Of a stretch of DNA of 64,000 nucleotides, positions 25,368-34,689 are shown piece by piece. A model generated the notes under the pieces. The model saw only the letters and a list, made by a program, of their open reading frames with translations, made no database searches and was not told where the DNA came from. Position numbers and translations under genes: made by a program. Each line of letters begins with the position of its first letter. Position 1 is the first letter of the stretch. This stretch comes from Polyangium sp. 6x1 (GTDB lineage: Bacteria > Myxococcota_A > Polyangia > Polyangiales > Polyangiaceae): assembly GCF_029946515.1 (NCBI RefSeq), contig NZ_JARZHH010000006.1, positions 1 to 64,000 of the forward strand. Reading direction: 5' to 3'.

Positions 25368-25620
25368 CTGGGCCAGCCCTGGACCTCAGGGGGAAGAACT
25401 GCGCGATGCGCAGTTCTTCCCACAGGCCGGTGGGACCGCGTTGCCAGCTGAACCGTCAGCGCTGTCGTCTTGCTTGGCAGGATCGCTCGTGGTCTTGATT
25501 CGGCCCGTTCGATGAACTGCGCATCGCGCAGTTCATCGACCACGAGTCCAGCGCTTGCGCTGGTCCAGGTCCAGGAGCGGACAGCTCCTGGTGGGGCCTG
25601 GGGCAAAGCCCCAGCGCGGC
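25368..25620. repeat. Dispersed multi-hairpin element, 5'-truncated composite copy D2
   Basis: A second element joined to the half copy just upstream. It starts inside a CCAGGGC-type stem, then has the 14-bp stem at 25391-25421 (loop GAT), the conserved spacer of about 87 bp, and the inverted unit with stems at 25510-25538 (loop ATC), 25548-25563 (CCAGCGC-TT-GCGCTGG), 25571-25591 (CCAGGAGC-GGACA-GCTCCTGG) and 25598-25614 (CTGGGGC-AAA-GCCCCAG). The lipase-like gene begins right after it. Confidence 0.86.
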
Positions 25621-25677
25621 GACACCTCGATGAGACAGGCCTGGACACGCGCGCTGGCCACGGCGAGAGTGGCCTTC

Positions 25678-27738
25678 ATGCCGCGCGCGTTTGCCCGCCT
25701 ACGTGCCTCCTCGCACCTCTGCGCTGCCGCGCTGGTCCTCGCCTCGATCGGCCTTGGCTGCGGCCCCTCCGGGACGGACCTGCCGGGCCCCGAGCGCACG
25801 CGGATTGCCCTCGATTTCACGGGCGATGGCGGCTTCTTTGGCGCTCCGTTTCCGAGCGACGCGCGCCTCTTGGCGAATGGCATGGCTGACCTCTCGGCCT
25901 TCCCGAATCCCTCGAACAACGGGATCGCTGCGCAGATGATCGACCTCGCTGCGGCTGTCCGCGGCTTCGGCACCAGCACGGCCGTTTACTTTGGCCTCGA
26001 CGGCCCCTTGCCCGCGGGTGAGCTCGTCACGCCGACGGACAGCCTTGCGCCTGATGCCCCTGCCCTCCTCCTCGGCGTCTCCGCGGACGCTCCCGATTTC
26101 CTCCGCCGGTATCCCATCGCCGCACGCTTCCTCGAAGACGGCGGCCCGTACGGCGCGCCGAACCTGCTCGCCCTCCTCCCTGTGCAAGGGGTCCCGCTCC
26201 GGCCGAACACCACCTATGCCGCCGTCGTCCGGACCTCTCTGAAGGATCGCGACGGCGCCCCGCTCGGCGCCTCGCCGGCCATGGGCGATCTGCGCGCCGG
26301 CAAAGCTCCGGCGGGCATGTCCGGCGCCGCGCTCGCCACCTACACGAAAGCGCTCGTGGCCCTCGCCGAGGCGGGCATCCCGGCGGACGAGATTGCCGCG
26401 CTCACGGTCTTCACCACGGCTGCGCCCATCGACGATTACGCGCGTGTCGCCGAGGCGATGCTCGCCGAGCCGCTCCCCGCGCCGTCCTCGCCGTTCGTGC
26501 GGAACGAGGTCTTTAGCGAGTATTGCGTCTACGAAACCACGATTGCTTTGCCCGTGTATCAAAGCGGGGAGCCCCCGTACACCTCGGCCGGCGGTGACTG
26601 GGTGTTCGACGCTGCGGGCAAACCCGTGCGTCAGCGATTCGAGGAAGCGAACTTCGTCGTCACCGTCCCGCGCCGCCCGATGCCTGCTGCGGGATACCCC
26701 ATCGTCCTCTTCTCGCGCACCGGCGCGGGCGGCGAGCGGCCTCTCGTCGATCGTGGCGTCCACGCCGAGCCCGGCGGCCCTGCGATCGACCCCGGCGCCG
26801 GCCCTGCGCTCACCTTCGCCCGCGCGGGCTTCGCGGGCGCCAGCGCCGACGGCCCCCACGGCGGCTTGCGCAACAAGACCGGCGGCGACGAGCAGTTCCT
26901 CGTCTTCAACGTGGGGAACCCCGTCGCCTTGCGCGACAACATCCGCCAATCCGCCGCCGAGCTCGGCCTGCTCGCGCACGTCCTCGGCGCGATCGAAATC
27001 GACGTCGCCGATTGCCCCGGCGCGGACGCGGCCGGCGGAAAGGCCCATTTCGACACGAACACCCTCGCCCTCATGGGCCACTCCATGGGCGCCTCGATCG
27101 TCCCGCTCACCGCGGCTTTCGAGCCCCGCGTCCGCGCCTTGCTCCTCAGCGGCGCGGGCGCGAGCTTCCTTGCGAACATCGTCCACAAGCAAAAACCTCT
27201 CGCCACGCGCCCGCTCGCCGAGTCCCTCGTCGGCGTCGGCGGCACGGGATACTCGCTCACCGAGGTCGATCCGCTCCTGAACCTCCTGCAATGGGCCGGC
27301 GAGCCCGCCGACGTCCAGCCGTACGCCTCGCGGATCCTGCGCGAAAACGAGGGCTCGCCGCGGCACGTCCTCATGATGCAGGGCATCGTCGACCATTACA
27401 TCCTGCCGCCCATCGCGAACCCGATGAGCCTCTCGCTCGGCCTCGATCTCGCCGGCCCGCCGCTCGACGCCTCGCCCCCCGAGCTCTCCGTGTACACTCC
27501 GCTCGCCGCGCTCCTCTCGTTCACCGGCCGCAGCGAGATCTCCCTGCCCGCGGCGGGCAACGTCGACGGTTCCACGGCGGTCGTCGTGCAACATCCGGAG
27601 GACGGCGTGGAGGACGGGCACGAGGTCGTCTTCCAGACCGAGCCCCCGAAACATCAGATGCAATGTTTCCTGGAGAGTTTTTCCAAAGGCACGCCGCGCG
27701 TCCCGACGGCTGCTCCCATCAGCGCGGCTTGTGATTGA
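25678..27738 (+). CDS. Alpha/beta-hydrolase (lipase-like) lipoprotein
   Basis: A 686-residue exported lipoprotein (IGLGC near residue 25). The N-terminal half is a beta-rich region like the N-terminal domain of bacterial virulence-factor lipases; the C-terminal half is an alpha/beta hydrolase with the nucleophile elbow GHSMGA near 466 and later an Asp/His region (GIVDHYILPP). Esterase or lipase activity on the cell surface is likely. The start is uncertain: ATG 25678 gives the best signal peptide, while ATG 25630 would add 16 residues and reach the repeat edge. Confidence 0.82.
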   Translation: MPRAFARLRASSHLCAAALVLASIGLGCGPSGTDLPGPERTRIALDFTGDGGFFGAPFPSDARLLANGMADLSAFPNPSNNGIAAQMIDLAAAVRGFGTSTAVYFGLDGPLPAGELVTPTDSLAPDAPALLLGVSADAPDFLRRYPIAARFLEDGGPYGAPNLLALLPVQGVPLRPNTTYAAVVRTSLKDRDGAPLGASPAMGDLRAGKAPAGMSGAALATYTKALVALAEAGIPADEIAALTVFTTAAPIDDYARVAEAMLAEPLPAPSSPFVRNEVFSEYCVYETTIALPVYQSGEPPYTSAGGDWVFDAAGKPVRQRFEEANFVVTVPRRPMPAAGYPIVLFSRTGAGGERPLVDRGVHAEPGGPAIDPGAGPALTFARAGFAGASADGPHGGLRNKTGGDEQFLVFNVGNPVALRDNIRQSAAELGLLAHVLGAIEIDVADCPGADAAGGKAHFDTNTLALMGHSMGASIVPLTAAFEPRVRALLLSGAGASFLANIVHKQKPLATRPLAESLVGVGGTGYSLTEVDPLLNLLQWAGEPADVQPYASRILRENEGSPRHVLMMQGIVDHYILPPIANPMSLSLGLDLAGPPLDASPPELSVYTPLAALLSFTGRSEISLPAAGNVDGSTAVVVQHPEDGVEDGHEVVFQTEPPKHQMQCFLESFSKGTPRVPTAAPISAACD

Positions 27739-27742
27739 CGCC

Positions 27743-28957
27743 ATGGAGACCCGAAGCCACCGCTACGACCGTTATCGCAAGGCGCTCGCCGGCGAGGCCT
27801 TGCCCGTCGCCCTCGTCGATCTCGATGCCGTCGACGCCAACGTCGACGCCGTAGCATCGCTCGTCCGCGACAGCGGAAAAACGCTCCGCATCGGCACGAA
27901 ATCCGTTCGTTCGGTGGATCTCGTCCGCCACATCCTCCACCGCGGCGGCCCCTCGTTCCGCGGCCTCATGGCCTATGCCCCCGCCGAAGCGCGATTCCTC
28001 GCGGCGCAGGGCTTCGACGACATCCTCGTCGCCTACCCCACCGCCCAGCCCGCCGACGCGCGCCTCCTCGCCGAGGTGAACCGCGAAGGAAAACGCGTCT
28101 CCATCGCCGTCGAGGAGCCCATCCACCTCGACATCCTCGAAGCTGCGGCCGCGACGCACGAGACGCGCATTCCGGTCGTCGTCGACATCGACGTCTCCCT
28201 CCGCCGCCTCGGCGGCCGCTTGCACCTCGGCGTTCGCCGCAGCCCGCTCCACGAGGCGCGCGCCGTCGCCGATTTCGCCGAGCGCGTGGCCTCCTCGCAC
28301 CATCTCGAATTCGCCGGCCTCCTCGGCTATGAGGCGCACATCGCCGGCACGCCCGACCAGACCCCGCTCGGCCCGCTCCCGCCCGGCGCGAAGCGCGCCT
28401 TCAAACGGATCGCGTGCGCCGCCGTCACCACCCTCCGGGCCGAGATCACCGCCGAATTCGAGCGCCGCCGCCTCCCGATCCCCCTCTTCAATGGCGGCGG
28501 CACCGGCAGCGCCGCCTCCTCCCTCCGCGACGCCTCCCTCACCGAGATCACCGTCGGCTCCGGCTTCCTCGGCAGCCACCTCTTCGACCATTACGACGAT
28601 TTCCGCCCCGAGCCGGCCGCCTTCTTCGCCCTCCAGGTCACGCGGCGCCCCGCGCCTGGCTTCGTCACGTGCCAGGGCGGCGGCCTCATCGCCTCGGGCG
28701 CGGCTGGCCCGGATCGCCTCCCGATGCCTTACCTACCCGAGGGCCTCTCGCTCCTCGATCTCGAAGGCGCCGGCGAGGTCCAGACCCCGCTCGCCGTCCC
28801 GCCCCACGTAAACCTCGCGCCCGGCGATCCCGTCTTCTTCCGCCACGCCAAATCCGGCGAGCTCGCCACGTTCTTCCGCGACTACCTCCTCGTCCGCGGC
28901 GACCACGTCGAATCCCGCGCGCTCACCTACCGCGGCGCGGGCGAGTGTTTTCATTGA
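27743..28957 (+). CDS. PLP-dependent D-threonine aldolase / DSD1-family enzyme
   Basis: A 404-residue fold-type III PLP enzyme: alanine-racemase-like N-terminal barrel with the Schiff-base Lys at residue 53 (RIGTKSVRS), GYEAHIAG, and a glycine-rich phosphate site (NGGGTGS). The C-terminal D-serine-dehydratase-like domain carries a His/Cys metal site (RGDHVESR ... GECFH). It is expected to cleave D-threonine-type beta-hydroxy amino acids, or deaminate a D-amino acid. The ATG at 27743 is 4 bp past the lipase stop; a GTG at 27731 is an alternative. Likely co-transcribed with the lipase gene. Confidence 0.9.
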   Translation: METRSHRYDRYRKALAGEALPVALVDLDAVDANVDAVASLVRDSGKTLRIGTKSVRSVDLVRHILHRGGPSFRGLMAYAPAEARFLAAQGFDDILVAYPTAQPADARLLAEVNREGKRVSIAVEEPIHLDILEAAAATHETRIPVVVDIDVSLRRLGGRLHLGVRRSPLHEARAVADFAERVASSHHLEFAGLLGYEAHIAGTPDQTPLGPLPPGAKRAFKRIACAAVTTLRAEITAEFERRRLPIPLFNGGGTGSAASSLRDASLTEITVGSGFLGSHLFDHYDDFRPEPAAFFALQVTRRPAPGFVTCQGGGLIASGAAGPDRLPMPYLPEGLSLLDLEGAGEVQTPLAVPPHVNLAPGDPVFFRHAKSGELATFFRDYLLVRGDHVESRALTYRGAGECFH

Positions 28958-28967
28958 AACCGAAAGC

Positions 28968-29447
28968 TCATTCGAGCGCGGACACCAAAACACAACGCTG
29001 CGGCGCGACCTGCCAGCGAAGAGGTTTGCCTTCCTCGCCCTCGCCCTGGGGAGGTGCAGGCGACCGGGGCCGCGAGCAGATGGCTCCCCATCCATCGGGC
29101 CCCTGATCCGCGGGCCTCACGACGAGCTGACTCCATGTCGGACCGGCGTCGAGCCGCGACAGCCATCGGATGTCACCACATCCGTCGGGCCCGGTGGTGA
29201 CCTCAGGAAGAGCAGGTCCGGTGGGCATGGCTGATTCCCACTTGTAGACGGAACCGGGGACGGCGTGCAGGGCTTCGGACGTCACGCGTGCTCCCACGAG
29301 CGGCGCCCCTTTTTCATCCGCGAAGCACATGTGCACAGGGGGCGACGACATGACGGCGGCCGTCGAGTCGTCTGCGGAACGTGGTGACGTACAGCCGACG
29401 AGCAAAATTGCGAGACTGACGGACAAGAGGCAAAAATTCGTGCTCAC
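28968..29447 (-). CDS. Small lipoprotein, hypothetical
   Basis: A 159-residue lipoprotein (LAILLVGC, Cys near 19) with a carboxypeptidase-regulatory-like or immunoglobulin-like domain (VHMCFADEKGAPLVGARV ... TTGPDGCGDIRW) and four more cysteines. Start GTG at 29447 is chosen because AGGGGA lies 5 nt upstream, better than the ATG at 29480. Nothing shows a catalytic role. Convergent with the DSD1-family gene. Confidence 0.7.
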   Translation of the reverse strand: MSTNFCLLSVSLAILLVGCTSPRSADDSTAAVMSSPPVHMCFADEKGAPLVGARVTSEALHAVPGSVYKWESAMPTGPALPEVTTGPDGCGDIRWLSRLDAGPTWSQLVVRPADQGPDGWGAICSRPRSPAPPQGEGEEGKPLRWQVAPQRCVLVSALE

Positions 29448-29532
29448 ATCGTCCCCTGACGTGGATGTCCAGACGCACATTCAATCCTTGCGCGTCGGCA
29501 ACTTGCGACCCGCCGGAGGCTGAAAAAACCTC

Positions 29533-30144
29533 TCAATCGTCGCCCCCGCCGAGGGCGAGCCGCTTCTTCGTGCGGAGCGTCGCGATTCCCGCGACGACGA
29601 AGAGCAACCCCACGACGGAGAGCCCCACGAAGACCCCGTTGCTCATCGGCGGCGGCGTCGTCGCCCTCGCCTGCATGAGCAGCGCGTTCGTCGGATCGGC
29701 CGGATCGTACCAGCAGGGCACTCGCTTGTTGAGCAAAAGCTCCTGCTTCTTGGAAGCGGCGGTGATGTTGTCGATCTCGTTCCCTTCCCAGGAAACCCCG
29801 CTCGCGAGGAACGTCTTCTCCTGCCCCGGGACGTGCACTTGATAGTCGGCGGAGACCCGCGTCGTCCCGTACTCGGGATCCGGCTCTCCCCAGACGATAT
29901 CCTTGATCGTGCACGTCGCCTCGGAGAACGAGCGCATGCGCGCGAGCCGCTCGGCCCGCTCCTCGGCCCCGCTCCGGGCCCACCACGGCAATCCGAGGAG
30001 AAAGCACCCGATCACGATCATCCCGACCGCGAGCATCCCCTGCGACCCCTGCGACATGAGCACGCGCCCCTTCGCGTCGAGCTCGACCTTCTCGCCGTCC
30101 GGCATCTTCAGCGTCTTGATTCTCTGGCGACCACGTTTGCCCAT
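29533..30144 (-). CDS. DUF3592-like membrane protein
   Basis: A 203-residue protein with a short basic N-terminus, a TM helix near residues 35-55, an extracytoplasmic beta domain of about 100 residues (CTIKDIVWG ... VHVPGQEKTFLASG ... VPCWYDPADPTNALL) and a second TM near 175-195. That two-TM layout with the PxWYDPxDP motif is DUF3592. The role is unknown. The ATG at 30144 is chosen; the longer frame lacks a ribosome site. Confidence 0.82.
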   Translation of the reverse strand: MGKRGRQRIKTLKMPDGEKVELDAKGRVLMSQGSQGMLAVGMIVIGCFLLGLPWWARSGAEERAERLARMRSFSEATCTIKDIVWGEPDPEYGTTRVSADYQVHVPGQEKTFLASGVSWEGNEIDNITAASKKQELLLNKRVPCWYDPADPTNALLMQARATTPPPMSNGVFVGLSVVGLLFVVAGIATLRTKKRLALGGGDD

Positions 30145-30265
30145 CCGTGCACCTCGAGCGACCCCTGAACCGCGTACGCCTCCGGGCATGATGCGGCAGG
30201 GCCCCCGCGATTTCCATCACCGTAGCTTGACCACCGTCGCATTCTCGAAGAAAGCTCGACCCGCG

Positions 30266-31144
30266 ATGCCCCTCGCGCCGCGCTTCCTTTCGCCCCTGCT
30301 CCTCGCGGTCCCGCTCTTCGGATGCGCCACGCCGCCGCCCGATCCCGCGTCGCCGCCCTCCTCCCCGGCGCCGCTCGTCATCGCTGGAGACGCCCCACCG
30401 CCTCCGCCCGCCAACACCAAGCAAATCGCCACGGCGGATTGCGACGAAACCCCCCCGCCCCTGCCCGCTCCCTTCCTCGGCCCAGCGCCGCCGGGCCTCG
30501 TGGCCTGGTATCGCTTCGAGGAGGCAAACGCGGCCGGGCTCGACAGCTCCGGCCATGACCATCACGGCGCCACCTCGAGCGGCCTCGTTCGCGGGGCGCC
30601 CGGACGCGTGGGGCGCGGACTCTCGTTTCACGGCGGCTACGTACGCGTCCCGGCGTCCCCCGACCTCGATTTCACGACCGCGGCGACCATCGAGCTCTGG
30701 GTCCGCATCAGGCCCGAGCAAAACGAGCGCCTGGCCGTGGGCTCGCTCGTGAGCCGCGGGACCGGCGAGAACGACGACAACGTCCTCATGCAGTCGGCAT
30801 GCGGCAACATCCAGCTCATCTTCTCGCGAAAGACCACGGGCACGACGAACGTGGGCACCGAGTGCGGCGTGCTCCCCGTCTGCGCGTGGACCCACGTCGC
30901 CTACGTGAACGACGGTCGCACCCTCGCGCTCTACATCAACGGCGCGCTCCACAAGACGTTCAAAGGCGGCTTCCTCGGCCCCATCCAGAATGCCCTCTTC
31001 ATCGGCCGCCGTGAGCAGGGCCTCTTCCCGTTCGCCGGCTCGATGGACGAGATCCAGTGGTGGCGCGAGGCGCGCACGCAGGCGCAAATCTGCGGCGACG
31101 CGGGCGGCGTCTGGTCGGGCGACGGTTGCAAGCTTCGTCCTTGA
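30266..31144 (+). CDS. LamG/concanavalin-A-like lectin domain lipoprotein
   Basis: A 292-residue lipoprotein (PLFGC near residue 20), Pro-rich linker, then a laminin-G-like/concanavalin A-like jelly roll (about 75-270) with landmarks LVAWYRFEE, GLSFHGGYVRVPASPDLDF, TIELWVRI and FAGSMDEIQWWREA. Such domains bind glycans or proteins at the cell surface. The ATG at 30266 gives the signal peptide. Divergent from the DUF3592 gene. Confidence 0.85.
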   Translation: MPLAPRFLSPLLLAVPLFGCATPPPDPASPPSSPAPLVIAGDAPPPPPANTKQIATADCDETPPPLPAPFLGPAPPGLVAWYRFEEANAAGLDSSGHDHHGATSSGLVRGAPGRVGRGLSFHGGYVRVPASPDLDFTTAATIELWVRIRPEQNERLAVGSLVSRGTGENDDNVLMQSACGNIQLIFSRKTTGTTNVGTECGVLPVCAWTHVAYVNDGRTLALYINGALHKTFKGGFLGPIQNALFIGRREQGLFPFAGSMDEIQWWREARTQAQICGDAGGVWSGDGCKLRP

Positions 31145-31175
31145 CAACCCTCGGATTTCCTTCTTGCTTTGAGGC

Positions 31176-31613
31176 GTGTCGTCGGAGCCTTTGCGAGAGG
31201 TGTATGCGGAGGGCGGCAACTACTGCTTGACCGTCGGGGACGGCGTGGCCGCGTGCCGCGTCTGGCGTCGGCCCGACGTGAGCCGCGAGATCGGCGCGGC
31301 CTACGCGCGCGAAATGGTCGGAATGTTCCAGCGCGTCGCCCGCGAGCCCGGCCTGCGCGTCCGCGGCGCCGTCATGGATCTTCGCGAGGCGACCCTCGCC
31401 TGGGGCCCCGTCACGCACGCCGCGCTCGGCGAGATGTTCGCCGCGCTCGAAGCGGCCTCGCGGCGGATCGCCGTCGTCTCCGCGGACAACGCGCTCCAGA
31501 TGATGAGCCTTCAGAGCCTGGTGAAGGCGCACGCGCCGAGGTTCGGCCGCGTCTTCGGCTCCCACGAGGACGCCTTCCGCTGGGCCGGCATGAACCGTCA
31601 AGCCATCGGCTGA
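31176..31613 (+). CDS. SpoIIAA/STAS-like protein
   Basis: A 145-residue cytosolic protein starting with GTG at 31176. Secondary-structure rhythm (beta, beta, long helix, beta, helix) and landmarks such as GAVMDLREATLAWG and RIAVVSADNA resemble the SpoIIAA-like/STAS-type fold, also seen in the pair at 63331 and 63805. It is probably an anti-sigma-antagonist-like or structural protein; the phosphorylatable Ser of true antagonists is not evident. Its 3' end overlaps the PhyH gene by 16 bp on the opposite strand. Confidence 0.65.
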   Translation: MSSEPLREVYAEGGNYCLTVGDGVAACRVWRRPDVSREIGAAYAREMVGMFQRVAREPGLRVRGAVMDLREATLAWGPVTHAALGEMFAALEAASRRIAVVSADNALQMMSLQSLVKAHAPRFGRVFGSHEDAFRWAGMNRQAIG

Positions 31614-32401
31614 CGGGCCTCGAAGATCGTTTCGAACGTCCGCGGCGCCCTCCGCTTGCGCACGCACCGCGTCTCGCCGCGCAGATAACACACGGTCACG
31701 GCGCGCCGCGGCTTGCCCGTCGTGTTCGTCCCGGACCGGTGCCAGACGTCGTTGTGGATGAGCATCGCCTCGCCGGCGCGCGCGGGCACGAGCACGGAGC
31801 GCGCCTCCGCCTCGGCCGCGCGCGTCACCTCCGCGGGGATCACCCCGCCGAGCGGCGTCGCGAGCCCGCCGTGGTGCGATTTCGGCACGATCTCCACGCA
31901 GCCGGCCTCGGCCGGCGCGTCGTCGAGCGCGGTCCAGATCTGCACGAGCGGCGCCCGATCGAGCCCCCAGAAGCTCCCCCCGTCCTGGTGCCACGGCAGC
32001 GCCGTCCCGGCCTGCGCCGCCTTGTTGAACAGGACCGCGCGATACAGCGTGACGGCCCCCTCCGTCAGGGCCCGCGTGATCCGCTCGAACAGCGCATTGC
32101 CGAGGAAAGCTCGAAAGATGGGATCCTTCTCGAGCTTCTCGAGCTTCCGATAATGGATCGACGGCCCGACCCACCCTTTGCCGTGCTGGAGATCCTCGTA
32201 CCGCCCGCTCTCCGCGTCGTGCTGGAAAAAGAGCCCCTCGTGCACCACGCGGCCGAGCATGAGATCGTCGGCCCGCGCGGCGAGCGTGGCGATCCCCTCG
32301 TCCGAGAGCGCGCGCCCGAGCCGCGCGAACCCGACCTCCGCGAGCTCGGCGAGGGCCGCCTCCACATCGACGGTCGAGGCCTCCGGCGCGAGGAAATTCA
32401 T
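31598..32401 (-). CDS. Phytanoyl-CoA dioxygenase (PhyH) family Fe(II)/2-oxoglutarate oxygenase
   Basis: A 267-residue double-stranded beta-helix oxygenase: iron ligands HQD (PWHQDGG near residue 137) and the distal His with the 2-oxoglutarate-binding region in WHRSGTN near 222. It hydroxylates an unknown substrate, often a fatty acyl or secondary metabolite. The ATG at 32401 overlaps the stop of the aldo/keto reductase gene by 4 bp (ATGA), so the two form an operon. Confidence 0.9.
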   Translation of the reverse strand: MNFLAPEASTVDVEAALAELAEVGFARLGRALSDEGIATLAARADDLMLGRVVHEGLFFQHDAESGRYEDLQHGKGWVGPSIHYRKLEKLEKDPIFRAFLGNALFERITRALTEGAVTLYRAVLFNKAAQAGTALPWHQDGGSFWGLDRAPLVQIWTALDDAPAEAGCVEIVPKSHHGGLATPLGGVIPAEVTRAAEAEARSVLVPARAGEAMLIHNDVWHRSGTNTTGKPRRAVTVCYLRGETRCVRKRRAPRTFETIFEARQPMA

Positions 32402-33375
32402 CGGGCGTAGCTCGCGTCGGTCCCCTGGAACTCGCGGTAGAGCGCGTCGACCCGCTGCCGCGCCTCGGCGGGCAGCACCTTCGCGCAGGCGTCGATCGCG
32501 GCGTCGAGGTGCGCGATCGACCCGGGCCCGACGAGGATCGAGTCCACGCCGGGCGTCCCCGCGACGTACGCGTAGGCGAGCTCGACGAGCGTCATCCCCG
32601 CGCCCTCGGCGACCTCGCGGTAGGCGGAGGCGAGCTCGAAAAACCGATCGGTCCAGTACCTTCGCTGGTACAGCGGATTCTTCTCGAACCGCGACCCTCG
32701 CGCCGGCTCGGCCGAAGGCGCGTGTTTCCCCGACAGCAAGCCTCCCGCGAGCGGATTGTACACGGTCGAGTGCAGCCCGTACTTCCTCGCGAACCGGAAA
32801 TACTCGATATCGAGCTGCCGGATGAGCACGTTGTAAAGGACCTGCGACATCACGGGCCGCGGCATCCCGCGCTGGTCGGCGATCTGGAACATCTCGAGCA
32901 CCTGCCAGGACGCGTAATTCGACACGGCCCACGAGCGGATCTTCCCCGACGCGATCAACGTTTGCACGGCGTCGAGCGTCTCCTCCATGGGCGTCCCGGG
33001 ATCCGGCACGTGGAGGTAATACACGTCGACGAACTCCATCCCGAGCCGCCCGAGGCTCTCGTCGATGGCGGCGAGCACGCGGCCCCGCGAGAGCCCCTCG
33101 GGCTTGCCGGCGGTCCGCCCGAACCCGACCTTCGTCGCGACGAGCGCCTGGTCGCGCCGCCCCGCGAGCGCCTTGCCGAGGATCCGCTCGGAGTTCCCGT
33201 CCACGTAGGCGTTCGCCGTATCGAACAGCGTGAGCCCGCGATCGAGCGCGTGATGCACGAGCCGGATGCTCTCCTCCTCGGGCGTACGCTTGCCGAAGTT
33301 CATGGTGCCCACGGCGAGCAGGGGCTTCTCCGAAGGGTCACGCGGGCGGGTCCAGGGCGCGAGCAGGGACGACAT
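32398..33375 (-). CDS. Aldo/keto reductase
   Basis: A 325-residue NADPH-dependent oxidoreductase with the complete tetrad layout: Asp and Tyr in FDTANAYVDG, Lys in LVATKVGFG, His in VYYLHVPD. The TIM barrel and C-terminal cofactor region (GVDSILVGPGS) are intact. It precedes and is translationally coupled to the PhyH oxygenase, so both may act on one metabolite. Confidence 0.93.
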   Translation of the reverse strand: MSSLLAPWTRPRDPSEKPLLAVGTMNFGKRTPEEESIRLVHHALDRGLTLFDTANAYVDGNSERILGKALAGRRDQALVATKVGFGRTAGKPEGLSRGRVLAAIDESLGRLGMEFVDVYYLHVPDPGTPMEETLDAVQTLIASGKIRSWAVSNYASWQVLEMFQIADQRGMPRPVMSQVLYNVLIRQLDIEYFRFARKYGLHSTVYNPLAGGLLSGKHAPSAEPARGSRFEKNPLYQRRYWTDRFFELASAYREVAEGAGMTLVELAYAYVAGTPGVDSILVGPGSIAHLDAAIDACAKVLPAEARQRVDALYREFQGTDASYAR

Positions 33376-33420
33376 GGGCCGGAGGCGTAGCGCAGAGGGG
33401 GCAGGAACGGCAAGCGCCCG

Positions 33421-33741
33421 CTACCAATCACGCACCTCCGGCCGGCCCGGCCGCGGCCGGACCAGGTCCTCGCGCCACCGCCACAAGTCCGGCGGATACA
33501 CCCGGTCCCGCCAATCCGGCGCCGCGCACCGGATCCGCAGGCAGATCGGCAAACACCGCCCCCGCGCACACGTCCGCCTGCACATCTCGCAAATTCCCTG
33601 CGTGACCAGCGCATCCGACGCCTCGTCGAGCGTCGCGCTCTCCTCGCCTTCGCCCTCCGTATCCTCGGCGCGCGCCTCGACGCCCGCGCCGACGACCATC
33701 GCCCCCACCACCCAGGCCAGGATCCAAGGACGCATTCTCAT
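33421..33741 (-). CDS. Small secreted Cys-rich protein
   Basis: A 106-residue protein: signal peptide cleaved after VEARA near residue 24, an acidic stretch with EASDALVTQ, and a Cys-rich core CxxCxxxC ... C ... C ... C (six cysteines in about 25 residues), then an Arg/Trp-rich tail. The acidic ALVTQ-type segment before the core recalls ALTSQ in the protein at 4958-5368. It may be a secreted peptide or toxin-like product of a pro-peptide. GGGGAGG precedes the ATG. Confidence 0.72.
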   Translation of the reverse strand: MRMRPWILAWVVGAMVVGAGVEARAEDTEGEGEESATLDEASDALVTQGICEMCRRTCARGRCLPICLRIRCAAPDWRDRVYPPDLWRWREDLVRPRPGRPEVRDW

Positions 33742-33794
33742 CGGTACCTCCCCTCGGATTTCCTGGGGCCCGACCGGGCAGCGTCAACCGCGCG

Positions 33795-34649
33795 CTACTG
33801 CCACTTGTGTTCGACGATGCTCGCCTTCCACGTGCCGTCCTCGAACCAGTGCCGCTCCTGCGCCGTGACGAAGCTCCCCATGGCCGAGCGATTCACGACG
33901 AGCACGGGAGGACGGCCCGGCTTGGTCTCGATGCTCGAGCTCTCATAACATCCGTGCGTGACCGGCTGGACCTTCAACATCGCCCCAACGGCCGGCTTGC
34001 CCGCAGCAGGCCGACGCTCCACCACGCGCCCCTCGTGCGGCACGAGCCGCCCGCCCTCGATGCGCCAGAAGGCATGCCCATCCCCGCACCAGCAGCTCGC
34101 AAGGCAATGGATGCGCTCGATCGTCTCGATCAAGATCGCACCCGGGCCCATCGTCCGCAGCTCGACGTCGAGCTCGGGCATGAACCGCTCGACTTGCAGC
34201 GTCGCGCCCTTCTCGTCGATCAACTCCACCCGACTCTGGAGCCAATCGCAGGGCGGCACGCTCGGGTGCGTGCCGCTCCGCACAGCTCCGGGCCGCGTCA
34301 GGCGCGAATCCTCGAGCACACGAAGCTTACCGGCACCGCCGTGCGCCCCGAGGTCCACGGGAAACGTCCGCCAGGTGGCATAAATCCTGGTATCGGGCGA
34401 AGGCGGCGGCGGGGGATGTTCGGGATCGCAATAGGCAGTTTCGGTCGCGTTCACGCCCGCGTCCGGCGGCTCGGCGCTCGGGAGAGCGCTGGGGGATGGC
34501 GCGGGCACCACGACAGCCGCGGGAGAGGCGCTCAGCGGGCCCGGGGCGGCGTCCCCGTCCGTCGACGCAGGCGCGTCGCCGCGCGTGCAGGAAAAGAGCA
34601 GCACGGCGAGCGGAAGCGCGAGCATGTCCCTCAGAGCGGCGAACGGCAT
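33795..34649 (-). CDS. Lipoprotein, hypothetical
   Basis: A 284-residue lipoprotein (LLFSC near residue 21), a Ala/Pro/Ser linker to about 65, and a mostly beta globular part with about six cysteines (HCLASCWCGDGHAFW, HGCYESSS). The CWCGDGHAFWRIEGG segment suggests disulfides holding a beta sandwich. No known family is recognised. ATG at 34649 is chosen since the longer frame runs into the hairpin repeat. Confidence 0.7.
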   Translation of the reverse strand: MPFAALRDMLALPLAVLLFSCTRGDAPASTDGDAAPGPLSASPAAVVVPAPSPSALPSAEPPDAGVNATETAYCDPEHPPPPPSPDTRIYATWRTFPVDLGAHGGAGKLRVLEDSRLTRPGAVRSGTHPSVPPCDWLQSRVELIDEKGATLQVERFMPELDVELRTMGPGAILIETIERIHCLASCWCGDGHAFWRIEGGRLVPHEGRVVERRPAAGKPAVGAMLKVQPVTHGCYESSSIETKPGRPPVLVVNRSAMGSFVTAQERHWFEDGTWKASIVEHKWQ

Positions 34650-34689
34650 GGCGCCGGGGACGCCGGAGCACGGGCGCCTATTCCTTCGA

